64,000 nt of DNA, taken from assembly GCA_965657505.1 (NCBI GenBank), contig CBFHON010000001.1, forward strand, positions 1-64,000, written 5' to 3'. Below are positions 34,657-43,997 of this stretch, in pieces. Source of the stretch: TMED109 sp002171375. Its GTDB lineage: Bacteria; Pseudomonadota; Alphaproteobacteria; TMED109. The stretch's first letter is position 1, and each line of letters opens with the position of its first letter. The notes below the pieces were generated by a model. It searched no databases, was not told where the DNA came from, and saw nothing but the letters and a program-made list of their open reading frames with translations. A program made the position numbers and the translations under genes.

Positions 34657-35447
34657 GTAATAATGTTATATTAGGTGATATAAATTCTTATATAGAAGAT
34701 AATATTGGATATATCATTTTAGATAATCCCAATAGATTAAATGCAATATCATTATCTATGTGGGAAAAAATAGGAACTTCCCTTATTACATTTGAAGATG
34801 ATAAAAACTTAAGATGTGTAGTGCTGAGAGGTAAAGGAAATAAATCTTTCTCTGCAGGAGCAGACATTTCTGAATTTAATGATAATAGAGCTAGGGAAAA
34901 AGCTGTAATACAATATGATAATGTTTCAAAAAATACACTTGATAGGATTCAAAAGTTTCCTAAGCCCACAATAGCTCTTATAGATGGTTATTGTATTGGA
35001 GGAGGGTTAGCAACTGCATTATCTTGCGATTTAAGGCTTGCTTCTGAAAAAAGTACTTTTGCAATTCCTGCTGCAAAATTAGGTTTAGCTTATGACTATT
35101 TAGGTATTAAAAGGTTAAGAGAAATTGTTGGCCCAGCAAGAGCTAAATATATATTTTATACAGCAAGGCAATTCTCATCTAATGAAGCACTACAAATTGG
35201 AATTATAGAGGAAGTATTTGAAAATGACAGTTTTAGTTCAGATGTCATGTCCGTTTTGAATTCAATTAATAATAATGCTCCATTAACTATTTCTTCAGCA
35301 AAATTAGCAATAGATGCAGATCCTTTGGATGATGAAATGTTAAAAAAGTGTAAAGAATTAGAGCGTATTTGTTTTTCAAGTAAAGACTATGAAGAGGGAC
35401 GTTTAGCTTTTTCTGAAAAAAGAAAGCCTATATTTAAAGGTCATTAA
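34653..35447 (+). CDS. enoyl-CoA hydratase/isomerase family protein
   Basis: Crotonase-fold enzyme. The oxyanion-hole segments are visible as KSFSAGADISEF and GYCIGGGLATALSCDLRLASE, followed by FAIPAAKLGLAYDYLGIKRL, which carries the usual position of the catalytic acid. The 264-aa length is standard. It is translationally coupled to the CoA transferase and 18 nt upstream of an alpha/beta hydrolase, so the three may activate, convert and release an acyl-CoA. The substrate is unknown. Confidence 0.9.
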   Translation: MSNNVILGDINSYIEDNIGYIILDNPNRLNAISLSMWEKIGTSLITFEDDKNLRCVVLRGKGNKSFSAGADISEFNDNRAREKAVIQYDNVSKNTLDRIQKFPKPTIALIDGYCIGGGLATALSCDLRLASEKSTFAIPAAKLGLAYDYLGIKRLREIVGPARAKYIFYTARQFSSNEALQIGIIEEVFENDSFSSDVMSVLNSINNNAPLTISSAKLAIDADPLDDEMLKKCKELERICFSSKDYEEGRLAFSEKRKPIFKGH

Positions 35448-35465
35448 TAATTTTGAGATGTATAA

Positions 35466-36332
35466 ATGCCATATGTAAAGTCAAATAAAGTCAAATTGTA
35501 TTATGAAGAAACTGGAGAAGGTTATCCAATAATATTTGTACATGAATTTGGTTCAGATTTAAGGGAATGGGAACAACAAGTTCGATACTTTTCTAGAGAG
35601 TATAAATGTATAACCTTTAATGCGCGAGGTTATCCACCTTCTGAAGTACCAACAGACTTTAAGCAATATGGCTATAAATATTCAGTTGATGATATAGCTA
35701 ATTTAATGAATAAATTAAATATCAGTAAGGCTCATATTATTGGTTTAAGTATGGGGGCGTATGCTGCTTTACTATTTGGGTTAAAATATAAAAAAATGGC
35801 AAAGTCATTAATAATAGCTGGCGTTGGTTCAGGAGCAATGCCTCAACATAGAAAAAGTTTTTACTCTATGGCCAATGAATTAGCGGATAACTTTATAAAG
35901 AAAGGTTCAAAAAAAACAGCAAGTATTATAAGTAATACAGGTTCTAGAATACAATTAAAAAATAAAGACATAAGAGGATGGATGGAATTTAGAAAGCATC
36001 TTGAAGAGCATTCTAATATAGGAAGTGCTTTAACTATGCAACAATATCAGGCATTAAGACCTTCATTAATGGATTTTGAAGATGAATTTAAGAAAATGAA
36101 TATTCCAGTACTATTAGCAGTTGGGGATGAGGATGAGTTATGTTTAGAGATAAATATATACTTAAAAAGACAAATAAAAACCTCGGGATTATGGATATGT
36201 CCTAGAACGGGTCATGCAATAAATTTAGAAGAACCAGCAGCATTTAATAGAGAAATTCAAAATTTTCTTTCTACGGTTGAAAGAGGTAATTGGCTTAAAA
36301 GGGATAAAGTAAGTATAAAAGATATAAAATGA
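35466..36332 (+). CDS. alpha/beta hydrolase
   Basis: Serine hydrolase with the oxyanion segment FVHEFGSDLREWEQQ, the nucleophile elbow GLSMGA, an acid in AVGDEDELC and the catalytic histidine in RTGHAINLEEP. At 288 aa it resembles 3-oxoadipate enol-lactonases and related C-C or ester hydrolases, but a specific substrate cannot be read. Its first residues, MPYVKSNKVKLYYEETGEG, are typical of the family. It is probably in the operon with the CoA transferase and enoyl-CoA hydratase. Confidence 0.88.
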   Translation: MPYVKSNKVKLYYEETGEGYPIIFVHEFGSDLREWEQQVRYFSREYKCITFNARGYPPSEVPTDFKQYGYKYSVDDIANLMNKLNISKAHIIGLSMGAYAALLFGLKYKKMAKSLIIAGVGSGAMPQHRKSFYSMANELADNFIKKGSKKTASIISNTGSRIQLKNKDIRGWMEFRKHLEEHSNIGSALTMQQYQALRPSLMDFEDEFKKMNIPVLLAVGDEDELCLEINIYLKRQIKTSGLWICPRTGHAINLEEPAAFNREIQNFLSTVERGNWLKRDKVSIKDIK

Positions 36333-36391
36333 TAATAGATAAAACGTCATTAGGTTACTTTTTAAATTAAATATAATAATTGGAATAATAT

Positions 36392-37114
36392 ATGAGTGAA
36401 TTAATTTTAGTGCGTCATGGACAAAGTATATGGAATCTTCAAAATCGTTTTACTGGATGGTATGACGTAGAATTATCTGAAAATGGTTTATTAGAGGCTA
36501 AAAAAGCAGGGGAATTATTAGTAAAAAATAATATTAGAATTGATTTTGCTTATACTTCTTATTTAAAAAGAGCTAATAGCACTTTAGAAATTCTCTTAGA
36601 GAATATGAACTTAGAAAATATGGATTATACAAGGTCTTGGGAGCTTAATGAGAGGCATTATGGGAGTTTGACCGGATTAAATAAATCTGAAATGAAAGAA
36701 AAGTTGGGTGAAGAACAGATTAAAATTTATAGAAGGTCATGGGATATTGCTCCACCAGAATTAAATGAAGATAGTGAATTTAATCCTAGAAATGATTTAA
36801 TATATAAAGACATTAGTTTTAACAATATTCCAAATACTGAATCATTAAAAGATACGTATGAAAGAGTGATCCCTTATTTTAATAAAAGTATTAAACCTAA
36901 AATATTAGATGGAAAAAATATAATTATAGCTGCTCATGGAAATTCATTACGGGCGTTATGTAAATTATTATTTAATATATCTAACGATAAAATTAATGAA
37001 TTAGAAATCCCTACAGGAAACCCTTTGCTAGTAGAGTTAGATTCTGATTTAAATTTTGTTGACGCTAATTATTTAGATATAACAAGAGCACAAAATATTA
37101 TAATAAATCAATAA
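36392..37114 (+). CDS. gpmA: 2,3-bisphosphoglycerate-dependent phosphoglycerate mutase
   Basis: Interconverts 3- and 2-phosphoglycerate in glycolysis and gluconeogenesis. The phosphohistidine motif LVRHGQSIWN (H9), NRFTGWYDVELSE, the family-specific ELNERHYGSLTGLNK and the second histidine in AAHGNSLRAL are present. The 240-aa length fits dPGM. It serves the same gluconeogenic direction as PEP carboxykinase at 49.9 kb. It is convergent with the AcuI-type gene with only 5 nt between stops. Confidence 0.94.
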   Translation: MSELILVRHGQSIWNLQNRFTGWYDVELSENGLLEAKKAGELLVKNNIRIDFAYTSYLKRANSTLEILLENMNLENMDYTRSWELNERHYGSLTGLNKSEMKEKLGEEQIKIYRRSWDIAPPELNEDSEFNPRNDLIYKDISFNNIPNTESLKDTYERVIPYFNKSIKPKILDGKNIIIAAHGNSLRALCKLLFNISNDKINELEIPTGNPLLVELDSDLNFVDANYLDITRAQNIIINQ

Positions 37115-37119
37115 AAATA

Positions 37120-38106
37120 TTAGCTATTAACATCAACTATAATTCTACCGTGTGTTTTTCCTGCTAGCATATTATGAGTTGTATCTACTACTTCTGATAA
37201 TGGAATAGTGCTAATCATATCATTAAGTTGATCTATATTTAAATCACTAGCTAATCTATCCCAAGCAGTTATTCTATCCTTTAAAGGACAATAGACACTA
37301 TCAACGCCTGCAAGAGTAATTCCTCTTAAAATAAAAGGCATAACCGTTGATGGTAAATCATATCCTTGAGCTAAACCGCAAGCTGCAACTGTACCTCCAT
37401 ATTTTAGAGAAGCACAAATATTTGCAAGAGTGTGACTGCCTACAGAATCTATAGCACCAGCCCATCGTTCTTTATTTAAAGGTCTCCCTTTTTCAGAGAG
37501 TTCATTACGGTTAATAATATTGCTTGCTCCAAGTGATTTTAAGTATTCTGAATGTTCTTCTCTTCCAGATGATGCACAAATATTATATCCTAGTTTTGAT
37601 AATAAGGATATTGCAACGCTTCCGACACCACCAGTAGCGCCAGTTACTAATATTTCTCCTTTATCAGGGGTAATACCATTATTTTCGAGAGCCATTACAC
37701 ATAGCATAGAAGTATATCCAGCTGTTCCTATAGCCATTGCCTGTTTAGGCGTAAATTCTTTTGGCATATGAACTAACCAATCACCATTTACTCGCGCTTT
37801 TTGAGCTAATCCGCCCCAATATTTTTCCCCAACTCCAAATCCATTTAAAATTACATTATCACCTTCATTAAAATTACTATTAGTGCTTTCTTCTACTGTT
37901 CCAGCAAAGTCTATTCCTGGAACCATTGGAAAGCTTTTAATTATAGGAGAAGAAGAAGTTATTGCTAATGAGTCTTTATAATTTATAGTTGAATAATCAA
38001 CTTTAACAAGAACATCACCTTCTGGTAGTTGCGAAATATCTATTTCTTGTATTTCACCAGTAGCTTTTTGATCCTCTTCTTTATTTAAAACGAGAGCATT
38101 GAACAT
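37120..38106 (-). CDS. acuI: acrylyl-CoA reductase (NADPH), AcuI/YhdH family
   Basis: MDR-family oxidoreductase that reduces acrylyl-CoA to propionyl-CoA. The AcuI subfamily is suggested by STINYKDSLAIT, FPMVPGIDFAGTVEES, the nucleotide motif TGATGGVGSVAISLL and KERWAGAIDSVGSHTLA with ACGLAQGYDLPSTVMPFILRG (read as its two halves). The 328-aa length is right. In marine bacteria AcuI detoxifies acrylyl-CoA from DMSP or 3-hydroxypropionate; no DMSP lyase or DmdA is in the window. It lies downstream of isocitrate lyase on the same strand, separated by a hairpin. Confidence 0.87.
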   Translation of the reverse strand: MFNALVLNKEEDQKATGEIQEIDISQLPEGDVLVKVDYSTINYKDSLAITSSSPIIKSFPMVPGIDFAGTVEESTNSNFNEGDNVILNGFGVGEKYWGGLAQKARVNGDWLVHMPKEFTPKQAMAIGTAGYTSMLCVMALENNGITPDKGEILVTGATGGVGSVAISLLSKLGYNICASSGREEHSEYLKSLGASNIINRNELSEKGRPLNKERWAGAIDSVGSHTLANICASLKYGGTVAACGLAQGYDLPSTVMPFILRGITLAGVDSVYCPLKDRITAWDRLASDLNIDQLNDMISTIPLSEVVDTTHNMLAGKTHGRIIVDVNS

Positions 38107-38161
38107 TTTAATTCCTTCATGGTAAATAATTTATTAAATGATTTTATATTTATTAAATAGA

Positions 38162-38195
38162 ATCACAAGGAATAAAATTAATTACTCCTTGTGAT
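38162..38195 (-). terminator. hairpin between aceA and acuI
   Basis: A perfect 10-bp stem (ATCACAAGGA / TCCTTGTGAT) with a 14-nt A+T loop lies 43 nt after the isocitrate lyase stop. On the minus strand it is followed by TCTATTTAATA, a poor T-run, so it may be a weak terminator or an mRNA 3'-end stabiliser that lowers acuI expression relative to aceA. Confidence 0.55.
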
Positions 38196-38237
38196 ATTTG
38201 GGGAAATAAATTTATTATTAAAGTAAATTTAAATTTT

Positions 38238-39602
38238 TTAAAATTGATCTGATTCAGTTGAATCATCCATTGCCGTAGTAGCAGACTGACCTCTTGTAAC
38301 TGCATTAGACACAGCGTCAAAATAAGATACTCCTACTTCTCTTTGGTGTTTAGTTGCCGAATAACCATCTTTTTCAGCACCAAACTCTTTTTGTTGAAGT
38401 TCAGAATAGGCAGCCATACCATTTTCTTTATAAGCTTCTGCAAGTTTAAATGTTGAATAGTTTAGGTTGTGAAACCCTGCTAAAGTTATAAATTGGAATT
38501 TATAACCCATTGCAGCTATTTCTTTTTGGAAGACTTTCATTTGAGCCTCATCTAAATGCTTTTTCCAGTTAAAAGATGGAGAACAATTATATGCGAGCAT
38601 TTGATCCGGATGTTCTTTTTTAAGAGCTTCTGCAAATTTTCTCGCTTCTGATAAATCTGGAGTAGCAGTTTCACACCATACTAAATCTGCATAGGGAGCG
38701 TAAGCTATACCTCTTGCTATAGCACAGTCAATGCCACCAGTCATTCTATAGAAACCTTCAGTAGTTCTCTCACCAGTTAAAAACTTTTGATCTCTTTCAT
38801 CTATGTCACTAGTAATTAATCTAGCTGCCTCAGCATCTGTCCTAGCCATTATTAATGTTGGAACACCCATTACATCTGCAGCTAGCCTAGCAGAATTAAG
38901 AGTCCTTTCAAAAGTTGCAGTAGGTACCAATACTTTTCCACCTAAATGACCACATTTTTTCTCTGAAGCTAATTGATCTTCAAAATGTACTGCAGCTGCC
39001 CCTGCTTCAATCATGGATTTCATTAATTCAAAACAATTTAGCGGTCCACCGAATCCAGCCTCCGCATCAGCAATAATTGGAAGATAAAAGTCAATATCAG
39101 TAGTATCTATATTTTCAAGTTTTTCCATATGTTGCACTTGATCAGCTCTTTGGAATGCTAAATTTATTCTTTTTACAATGTCTGGAACACTATTTACTGG
39201 ATATAAACTTTGATCAGGATACATTTGGCCAGAACTATTAGCGTCAGCTGCTACTTGCCAACCTGAAAGATATATAGCTTTTAATCCAGCTCTAGCTTGT
39301 TGAACAGCCATGTTACCAGTATACGTACCTAATGTTGCAACATAATCTTCTTTATGCAGTAATTCCCATAATTTTTTTGAACCATTTTCTGCTAAAGTGT
39401 GTTTAATTTTGACAGAACCTTGAAGCTTTTTTACATCATCTAGAGTATAATCTCTTTTTACAGTCGCCCAGCGATCATGTGCCCATGATGGAACTTCCCA
39501 CTCATTATTATCACTTGTCTTTGCAGTAACACTATCATTGTTGTGAGGGTCATAAGTTGTATTTGTGCTAGGAGATAGTCCTTCTAAAATTGTGTCGTCC
39601 AT
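38238..39602 (-). CDS. aceA: isocitrate lyase
   Basis: Cleaves isocitrate to glyoxylate and succinate, the first step of the glyoxylate shunt. The catalytic motif KKCGHLGG is at residues 215-222, with the metal-binding IADAEAGFGG (177-186) and the ARTDAEAA motif downstream. At 454 aa it is close to the E. coli-type short enzyme. The C-terminal part contains LQQKEFGAEKDGYSATKHQREVG-type sequence (ends LQQKEF and HQREVG), usual in the family. Malate synthase is not in the window. It is divergent from its probable regulator across a 165-bp region full of TGTAAA boxes. Confidence 0.96.
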   Translation of the reverse strand: MDDTILEGLSPSTNTTYDPHNNDSVTAKTSDNNEWEVPSWAHDRWATVKRDYTLDDVKKLQGSVKIKHTLAENGSKKLWELLHKEDYVATLGTYTGNMAVQQARAGLKAIYLSGWQVAADANSSGQMYPDQSLYPVNSVPDIVKRINLAFQRADQVQHMEKLENIDTTDIDFYLPIIADAEAGFGGPLNCFELMKSMIEAGAAAVHFEDQLASEKKCGHLGGKVLVPTATFERTLNSARLAADVMGVPTLIMARTDAEAARLITSDIDERDQKFLTGERTTEGFYRMTGGIDCAIARGIAYAPYADLVWCETATPDLSEARKFAEALKKEHPDQMLAYNCSPSFNWKKHLDEAQMKVFQKEIAAMGYKFQFITLAGFHNLNYSTFKLAEAYKENGMAAYSELQQKEFGAEKDGYSATKHQREVGVSYFDAVSNAVTRGQSATTAMDDSTESDQF

Positions 39603-39637
39603 TAATTTTATCCACTTATTTAATAGTTAATGTAATA

Positions 39638-39755
39638 ATTTTGTAAACTATTTACTAAATAAAACATAATAAATCCAACATTTTTATTGATATTGATTGT
39701 AAACATGTTATTTATATTGTGTAAATTTTAATTATTTTGTAAATATTTACAAAAT
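39638..39755. promoter_or_regulatory. operators between aceA and the ScfR/RamB-type regulator
   Basis: Four TGTAAA half-sites occur at 39642, 39698, 39720 and 39738. The last is in a perfect 22-bp palindrome (39734-39755; core TTTGTAAA-TA-TTTACAAA) that ends 12 bp before the regulator ATG. The first is in a near-palindrome (39638-39660, TTTGTAAA-CTA-TTTACTAAA) 36 bp before the aceA ATG. I recall TTTGCAAA-type repeats as sites of related regulators RamB and PccR, so binding by the adjacent product, with autoregulation, is likely. Confidence 0.68.
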
Positions 39756-39767
39756 TATAGGTACATA

Positions 39768-41210
39768 ATGAAAAATAATAATAATCAAGATATAAGATTA
39801 GGTGCAAGTATTAGAAGATTAAGAAGAGAAAGACAGCTAAGTCAGCAGGCTTTAGCTAATATACTTGGAATTTCTACTCCCTATTTAAATTTGATAGAAA
39901 ATAATAGACGAAATGTTACTGGAAAAATATTAATTACTTTAGCAAAAGAATTTAATATAGAATTATCTGAGATAGGTAATGAAAATGATTCGGGATTATT
40001 ATCAGATTTAATGGAAGTTTTTAGCGATGCAGTATTTGATGATAATTATTTAAAAAACCATGATATTCAGGATTTAGTTTCCAGTCAGCCAGAAATTGCA
40101 AGAGCTGTTATAAGGCTTTATGACATACATAAAACTAGTCAGATTAGGTTAAGAGATATTTCAGACTTAGAGGGAGATCAATATACTGGTGAAGGCATGA
40201 CAAATAATATTTCTGCTGAGATAATATCAGATTTAATACAAAAAAAATCTAATTATTTTCCTAGTTTGGAGGAAGCTGCTAATAAAATTATTCTTAAATT
40301 GAATAAACCTAAAAATATAAATTTATTTGTTCCTTTATCTGAATATTTGTCATCCGAACATAATATAAGAGTAGCAACAATTCCTCCTGAAATTAAACAT
40401 GATACAATTAGATATTATGACCCTGTGGCTAAAACACTTGTAATAAGCGATAGGCTACCCCAAGCAAGTAGAACTTTTTTAGTAGCACAGCAAATGGGGC
40501 TATTATTAGCTGATGATGAAATAAATGAAATTTTAGATGAGAGTAATATTGAAGATGGAGAAGTACGAAAACTTGGAAGATTAGCTTTATCTAATTATTT
40601 TGCAGGAGCTATAATATTACCGTATGATAACTTTTTTGAACAAGCACAATTTACTAAGTATGATATAGAAGTATTAGAAAATAGATTTCAAGTAAGCTTT
40701 GAGCAAGTATGTCATAGACTCACCACACTAAATAAGCCTGGTTCAAGAGCAATTCCATTTCATATGATGAGAGTAGATATTGCAGGTAATATTTCAAAAC
40801 GTTATTCAGCCTCAGGTATATCTATTTCAAGATATAGTGGAGCATGTCCTAGATTAAATATATATTCTGCATTCACAACTCCGGATAGAATAAAAGTTCA
40901 AGTATCTGTGATGCCTAATGGAGAGAAATATTTCTGTATAGCTAGAGCTTTTCAAAAAAGGAGTGGTGGGTTTGATTCTCCCGAAAGTTTTTACTCAATT
41001 GGTTTAGGATGTAGATTAAATGATGCAAGTAAAATGATTTATGGAGAAAGGGTTTTATTAGATTCTTCTGAAAATATTGTACCAGTAGGAGTTTCATGTA
41101 GAAGTTGTCCAAGAATTGATTGCAGACAAAGAGCATTTCCACCAAGCAGTAGACAGTTATCTTATAATGAAAATGTTAAAGGTTTATCAGCTTACGTAAC
41201 TCCAAATTAA
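39768..41210 (+). CDS. short-chain acyl-CoA responsive regulator (RamB/PccR/ScfR family)
   Basis: Transcription factor with an N-terminal XRE-type helix-turn-helix (about residues 11-65, RRLRRERQLSQQALANILGIS), a central IrrE/ImmA-like domain and a C-terminal DUF2083 domain. In the central domain the metalloprotease HExxH is absent (FLVAQQMGLLLADDE), as in other family members. The end has the cysteine pattern SCRSCPRIDCRQRAFPPS. The 480-aa length is normal. Relatives sense acetyl-CoA, propionyl-CoA or similar and control the glyoxylate, methylcitrate or propionyl-CoA routes. Divergence from aceA makes control of isocitrate lyase very probable. Confidence 0.9.
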   Translation: MKNNNNQDIRLGASIRRLRRERQLSQQALANILGISTPYLNLIENNRRNVTGKILITLAKEFNIELSEIGNENDSGLLSDLMEVFSDAVFDDNYLKNHDIQDLVSSQPEIARAVIRLYDIHKTSQIRLRDISDLEGDQYTGEGMTNNISAEIISDLIQKKSNYFPSLEEAANKIILKLNKPKNINLFVPLSEYLSSEHNIRVATIPPEIKHDTIRYYDPVAKTLVISDRLPQASRTFLVAQQMGLLLADDEINEILDESNIEDGEVRKLGRLALSNYFAGAIILPYDNFFEQAQFTKYDIEVLENRFQVSFEQVCHRLTTLNKPGSRAIPFHMMRVDIAGNISKRYSASGISISRYSGACPRLNIYSAFTTPDRIKVQVSVMPNGEKYFCIARAFQKRSGGFDSPESFYSIGLGCRLNDASKMIYGERVLLDSSENIVPVGVSCRSCPRIDCRQRAFPPSSRQLSYNENVKGLSAYVTPN

Positions 41211-41290
41211 ATATTTATTATTTAATAGATTTTTATAAAAATTAATTTATAGGATAAATATAATAACTATTAATATAAGGGTTCTATAAA

Positions 41291-42697
41291 TTGGATAAAA
41301 GTAATATTGATATTGATAATAAAGAATTTGTTCTAGGTTGGGAAGAATGGGCGTCTTTACCTAATTTAGATGTTCCAGCTATAAAAGTTAAAATTGATAC
41401 AGGTGCTAAAACCTCAGCTATTCATGCATTTATGATTGAAACTTATGGAAGAGGCGAAGTTAAAAAAGTTAGGTTTGGTGTACACCCAATACCTGAAAGA
41501 TCAGATATTATTATATTTAGTTCAGGAAGAATTATTGATCAGAGAGAAATAACTAGTTCGAATGGTGAGACTGAAGTTAGATATGTTATTGAAACAAATA
41601 TTAAAATAGGAGCTAAACAATGGCCTATAGAAGTTTCACTGACCAATAGAGAAACTATGCAATATAGAATGATTATAGGTAGATCAGCACTTAAAGAGAA
41701 TATAATAGTTGATCCAAATTTATCATTTGTTCAAGGTGATGAATCATTAGAAGTTTATAAAACGGATAAGAAAAAAAATAATTTTACTAGCCTTAAAATT
41801 GGAATTCTTAGTAGAGAACCTAATAATTATTCTACTCAAAGGTTAATAGAGGCAGCAGAAAACAGAAATCATTTAGTACAAGTTATTCATACCACTAGAT
41901 GTTATATGAATATTACATCTAATAAACCGGAAGTTTATATTGGGGGAGAATCTTTAGAAGGGTTTAGTGCAATTATACCTAGAATTGGAAGCTCAGTTAC
42001 TTTCTATGGTATGGCTTTAGTTAGACAATTTGAAGCAATGGGTGTTTATACTCTAAATTCTGCAGCTTCTATAGGTGCTGCTAGAGATAAACTATATGCT
42101 CATCAATTATTAGCAAGGTCTGGTATAGATATGCCTAATACTGGTTTTGCTAGATCTGCTAAAGCAACTAATGATTTAATTAGTTTTGTTGGAGGTGCTC
42201 CATTAGTAGTAAAGTTATTAGAAGGTACTCAAGGCAGAGGAGTAGTTTTAGCAGAAACTAAAAAAGCAGCAGAATCAGTAATTGGTGCTTTTCGTGGATT
42301 AAAGGCAAATATTCTAGTTCAAGAATTTATAAGAGAATCTTCCGGTACAGATATAAGATGTTTAGTAGTAGGAAATAAAGTAGTTGCAGCAATAAAGAGA
42401 CAGAGCGAAGATGGAGATTTTAGAGCTAATATTCACAGAGGAGGTAAAGCACTTAAAGTTAAACTATCAAAAGAAGAGAGAAAAATTGCTGTTAGAGCAA
42501 CAAGAGTAATGGGATTATCATTAGCAGGTGTAGATTTATTAAGGTCTGATAGTGGCCCAAAAATATTAGAAGTGAATTCTTCTCCTGGTTTACAAGGTAT
42601 TGAGGAAGCTACTGGTAAAGATATAGCTTCAATTATTATAAATCATATTGAAAAATTTGGTAAATCTCATCAAACCAATAAATGGAGAGGTATATAA
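41291..42697 (+). CDS. RimB-RimK fusion: retropepsin-like domain plus RimK ATP-grasp ligase
   Basis: Two domains in one protein. Residues about 10-150 are a RimB-like (COG4067, 'ATP-dependent zinc protease') retropepsin fold with DTGAKTSA (36-43) and a C-terminal MIIGRSALKENI flap segment. Residues about 165-460 are a RimK-type ATP-grasp ligase (AARDKLYAHQLLARSGIDMP, GTQGRGVVLAE, LEVNSSPGLQGIEEATG). RimK adds glutamates to the C-terminus of ribosomal protein S6, and RimB can trim the tail; the fusion would combine writer and eraser. Translation starts at TTG (41291), 10 nt after an AAGGG site. The target in this organism is unknown. Confidence 0.87.
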   Translation: MDKSNIDIDNKEFVLGWEEWASLPNLDVPAIKVKIDTGAKTSAIHAFMIETYGRGEVKKVRFGVHPIPERSDIIIFSSGRIIDQREITSSNGETEVRYVIETNIKIGAKQWPIEVSLTNRETMQYRMIIGRSALKENIIVDPNLSFVQGDESLEVYKTDKKKNNFTSLKIGILSREPNNYSTQRLIEAAENRNHLVQVIHTTRCYMNITSNKPEVYIGGESLEGFSAIIPRIGSSVTFYGMALVRQFEAMGVYTLNSAASIGAARDKLYAHQLLARSGIDMPNTGFARSAKATNDLISFVGGAPLVVKLLEGTQGRGVVLAETKKAAESVIGAFRGLKANILVQEFIRESSGTDIRCLVVGNKVVAAIKRQSEDGDFRANIHRGGKALKVKLSKEERKIAVRATRVMGLSLAGVDLLRSDSGPKILEVNSSPGLQGIEEATGKDIASIIINHIEKFGKSHQTNKWRGI

Positions 42698-42700
42698 ATA

Positions 42701-43909
42701 TTATTTCTCATTTCTTATAATAAATAGTGGAAATATCATAATAAACATTATTAATGAATATACGCTCAGGGCGATATTAAAATTATTATATATATCATAT
42801 ATTAGTCCTATAAAAAAAGGCCCTAATACTCCACCAATTTGTATTATTGAAAAGAATATTCCTCCTGCAATACCTATATTATTATAGTTTATATTTTTGG
42901 ATTCTGACATATGATTTAAAATAATTACAATAATTGTTCCTGTAGATAGTCCAAGAAATAAAAGCCCTATAATAATAATTACTAGACTAGAAGATTGAAT
43001 AAAAAATAGAGATAACCCTGCATTCATAAACAAAAAAGCAAGTATATTAATACGAGTTGTATTATTAGAAAATCTAGTAATAGTTAATGCAGATACTATG
43101 CCAACAATTATTGGAATAGTAGCTAATGTACTCGACAAACTCAAATCGAAACCTTTTGTATGTATAATTTTAGGAAGCCAACCAGTAATACTATGAACTA
43201 AAAACATACCTCCAGTACCTAGAATTAATATATTAATAAACCTTTTTTTTGTAATTATTAATTTAAATATAGAAATACTATGTGATATATTTAATACGGT
43301 GGATTCTTTTTTATTTAATACTGTTTTATTTTTTGTAATGAAAAGCCATATCAACCCAGCTAAAAATGGCGCTAAACTATATAAAAAATAAACTAATTTC
43401 CAATTATTATTAAATAGAGGCATTATTAAAGAATTCATAGTGAATAATGAAAATATTCCACCAAACATTGGCCCAGTAAATAAAATACCCATAGATATAG
43501 CCCTACTTTTTTCACCTTTCCATAAACTTGATACTTTAGGAACACCTACTGATATTAGAGGACCTCCAATTCCAAATAATGCAACTGCTAACCACATATG
43601 ATAAAAATTATTAGATAGTCCTCTTGATATAAGGGATAAAGTAATTATTAATGCTGCTAAGAAAATTGACGCTTTTAATCCATATCTATCCAAAATAAAA
43701 CCTGCAGGTAATGCAAAAAACATATAGGTAAATTGCCATGCACCAAGAATTAACCCCATCTGTTTATAAGATATATTTAAATCATGTGTAATATATGGAA
43801 CTATAGGTGCAATAGAGGAAACAGAATAACCAAAACAAAAGTATATTAACCAGAGTCCAAATATAATAGACCAGCTTATGTTATCATTATTTATATTTTT
43901 TGTTAGCAT
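42701..43909 (-). CDS. MFS transporter
   Basis: Major facilitator with about 12 helices in 402 aa. The loop 2-3 signature is visible as AGFILDRYGLKAS (GxxxDRxGxK type), and a cytoplasmic middle loop follows helix 6. The N-terminal YSVSSIAPIVPYITHDLNISYKQMGLILGAWQFTYMF (begins SSIAPIVPYI) is typical of nitrate/cyanate- or organic-acid-type MFS proteins. The substrate is unknown. It is convergent with the RimB-RimK gene (3-nt gap) and divergent from the ceramidase-like gene. Confidence 0.88.
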   Translation of the reverse strand: MLTKNINNDNISWSIIFGLWLIYFCFGYSVSSIAPIVPYITHDLNISYKQMGLILGAWQFTYMFFALPAGFILDRYGLKASIFLAALIITLSLISRGLSNNFYHMWLAVALFGIGGPLISVGVPKVSSLWKGEKSRAISMGILFTGPMFGGIFSLFTMNSLIMPLFNNNWKLVYFLYSLAPFLAGLIWLFITKNKTVLNKKESTVLNISHSISIFKLIITKKRFINILILGTGGMFLVHSITGWLPKIIHTKGFDLSLSSTLATIPIIVGIVSALTITRFSNNTTRINILAFLFMNAGLSLFFIQSSSLVIIIIGLLFLGLSTGTIIVIILNHMSESKNINYNNIGIAGGIFFSIIQIGGVLGPFFIGLIYDIYNNFNIALSVYSLIMFIMIFPLFIIRNEK

Positions 43910-43997
43910 AAAAATTTTTCTATTAATAAAGCAAAAGTTTAATATATACTTTTAAGAGTTATAAGTGGCAAACTGATATTATAAAAAATAGGTTAAT

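Noticed and set aside
33478..38106. A DMSP catabolic cluster (CoA transferase plus AcuI)
   Set aside because: The CoA transferase is single-domain (392 aa), unlike double-length DddD, and no DMSP lyase, DmdA or DddB/C genes are present. AcuI also serves general acrylyl-CoA detoxification.
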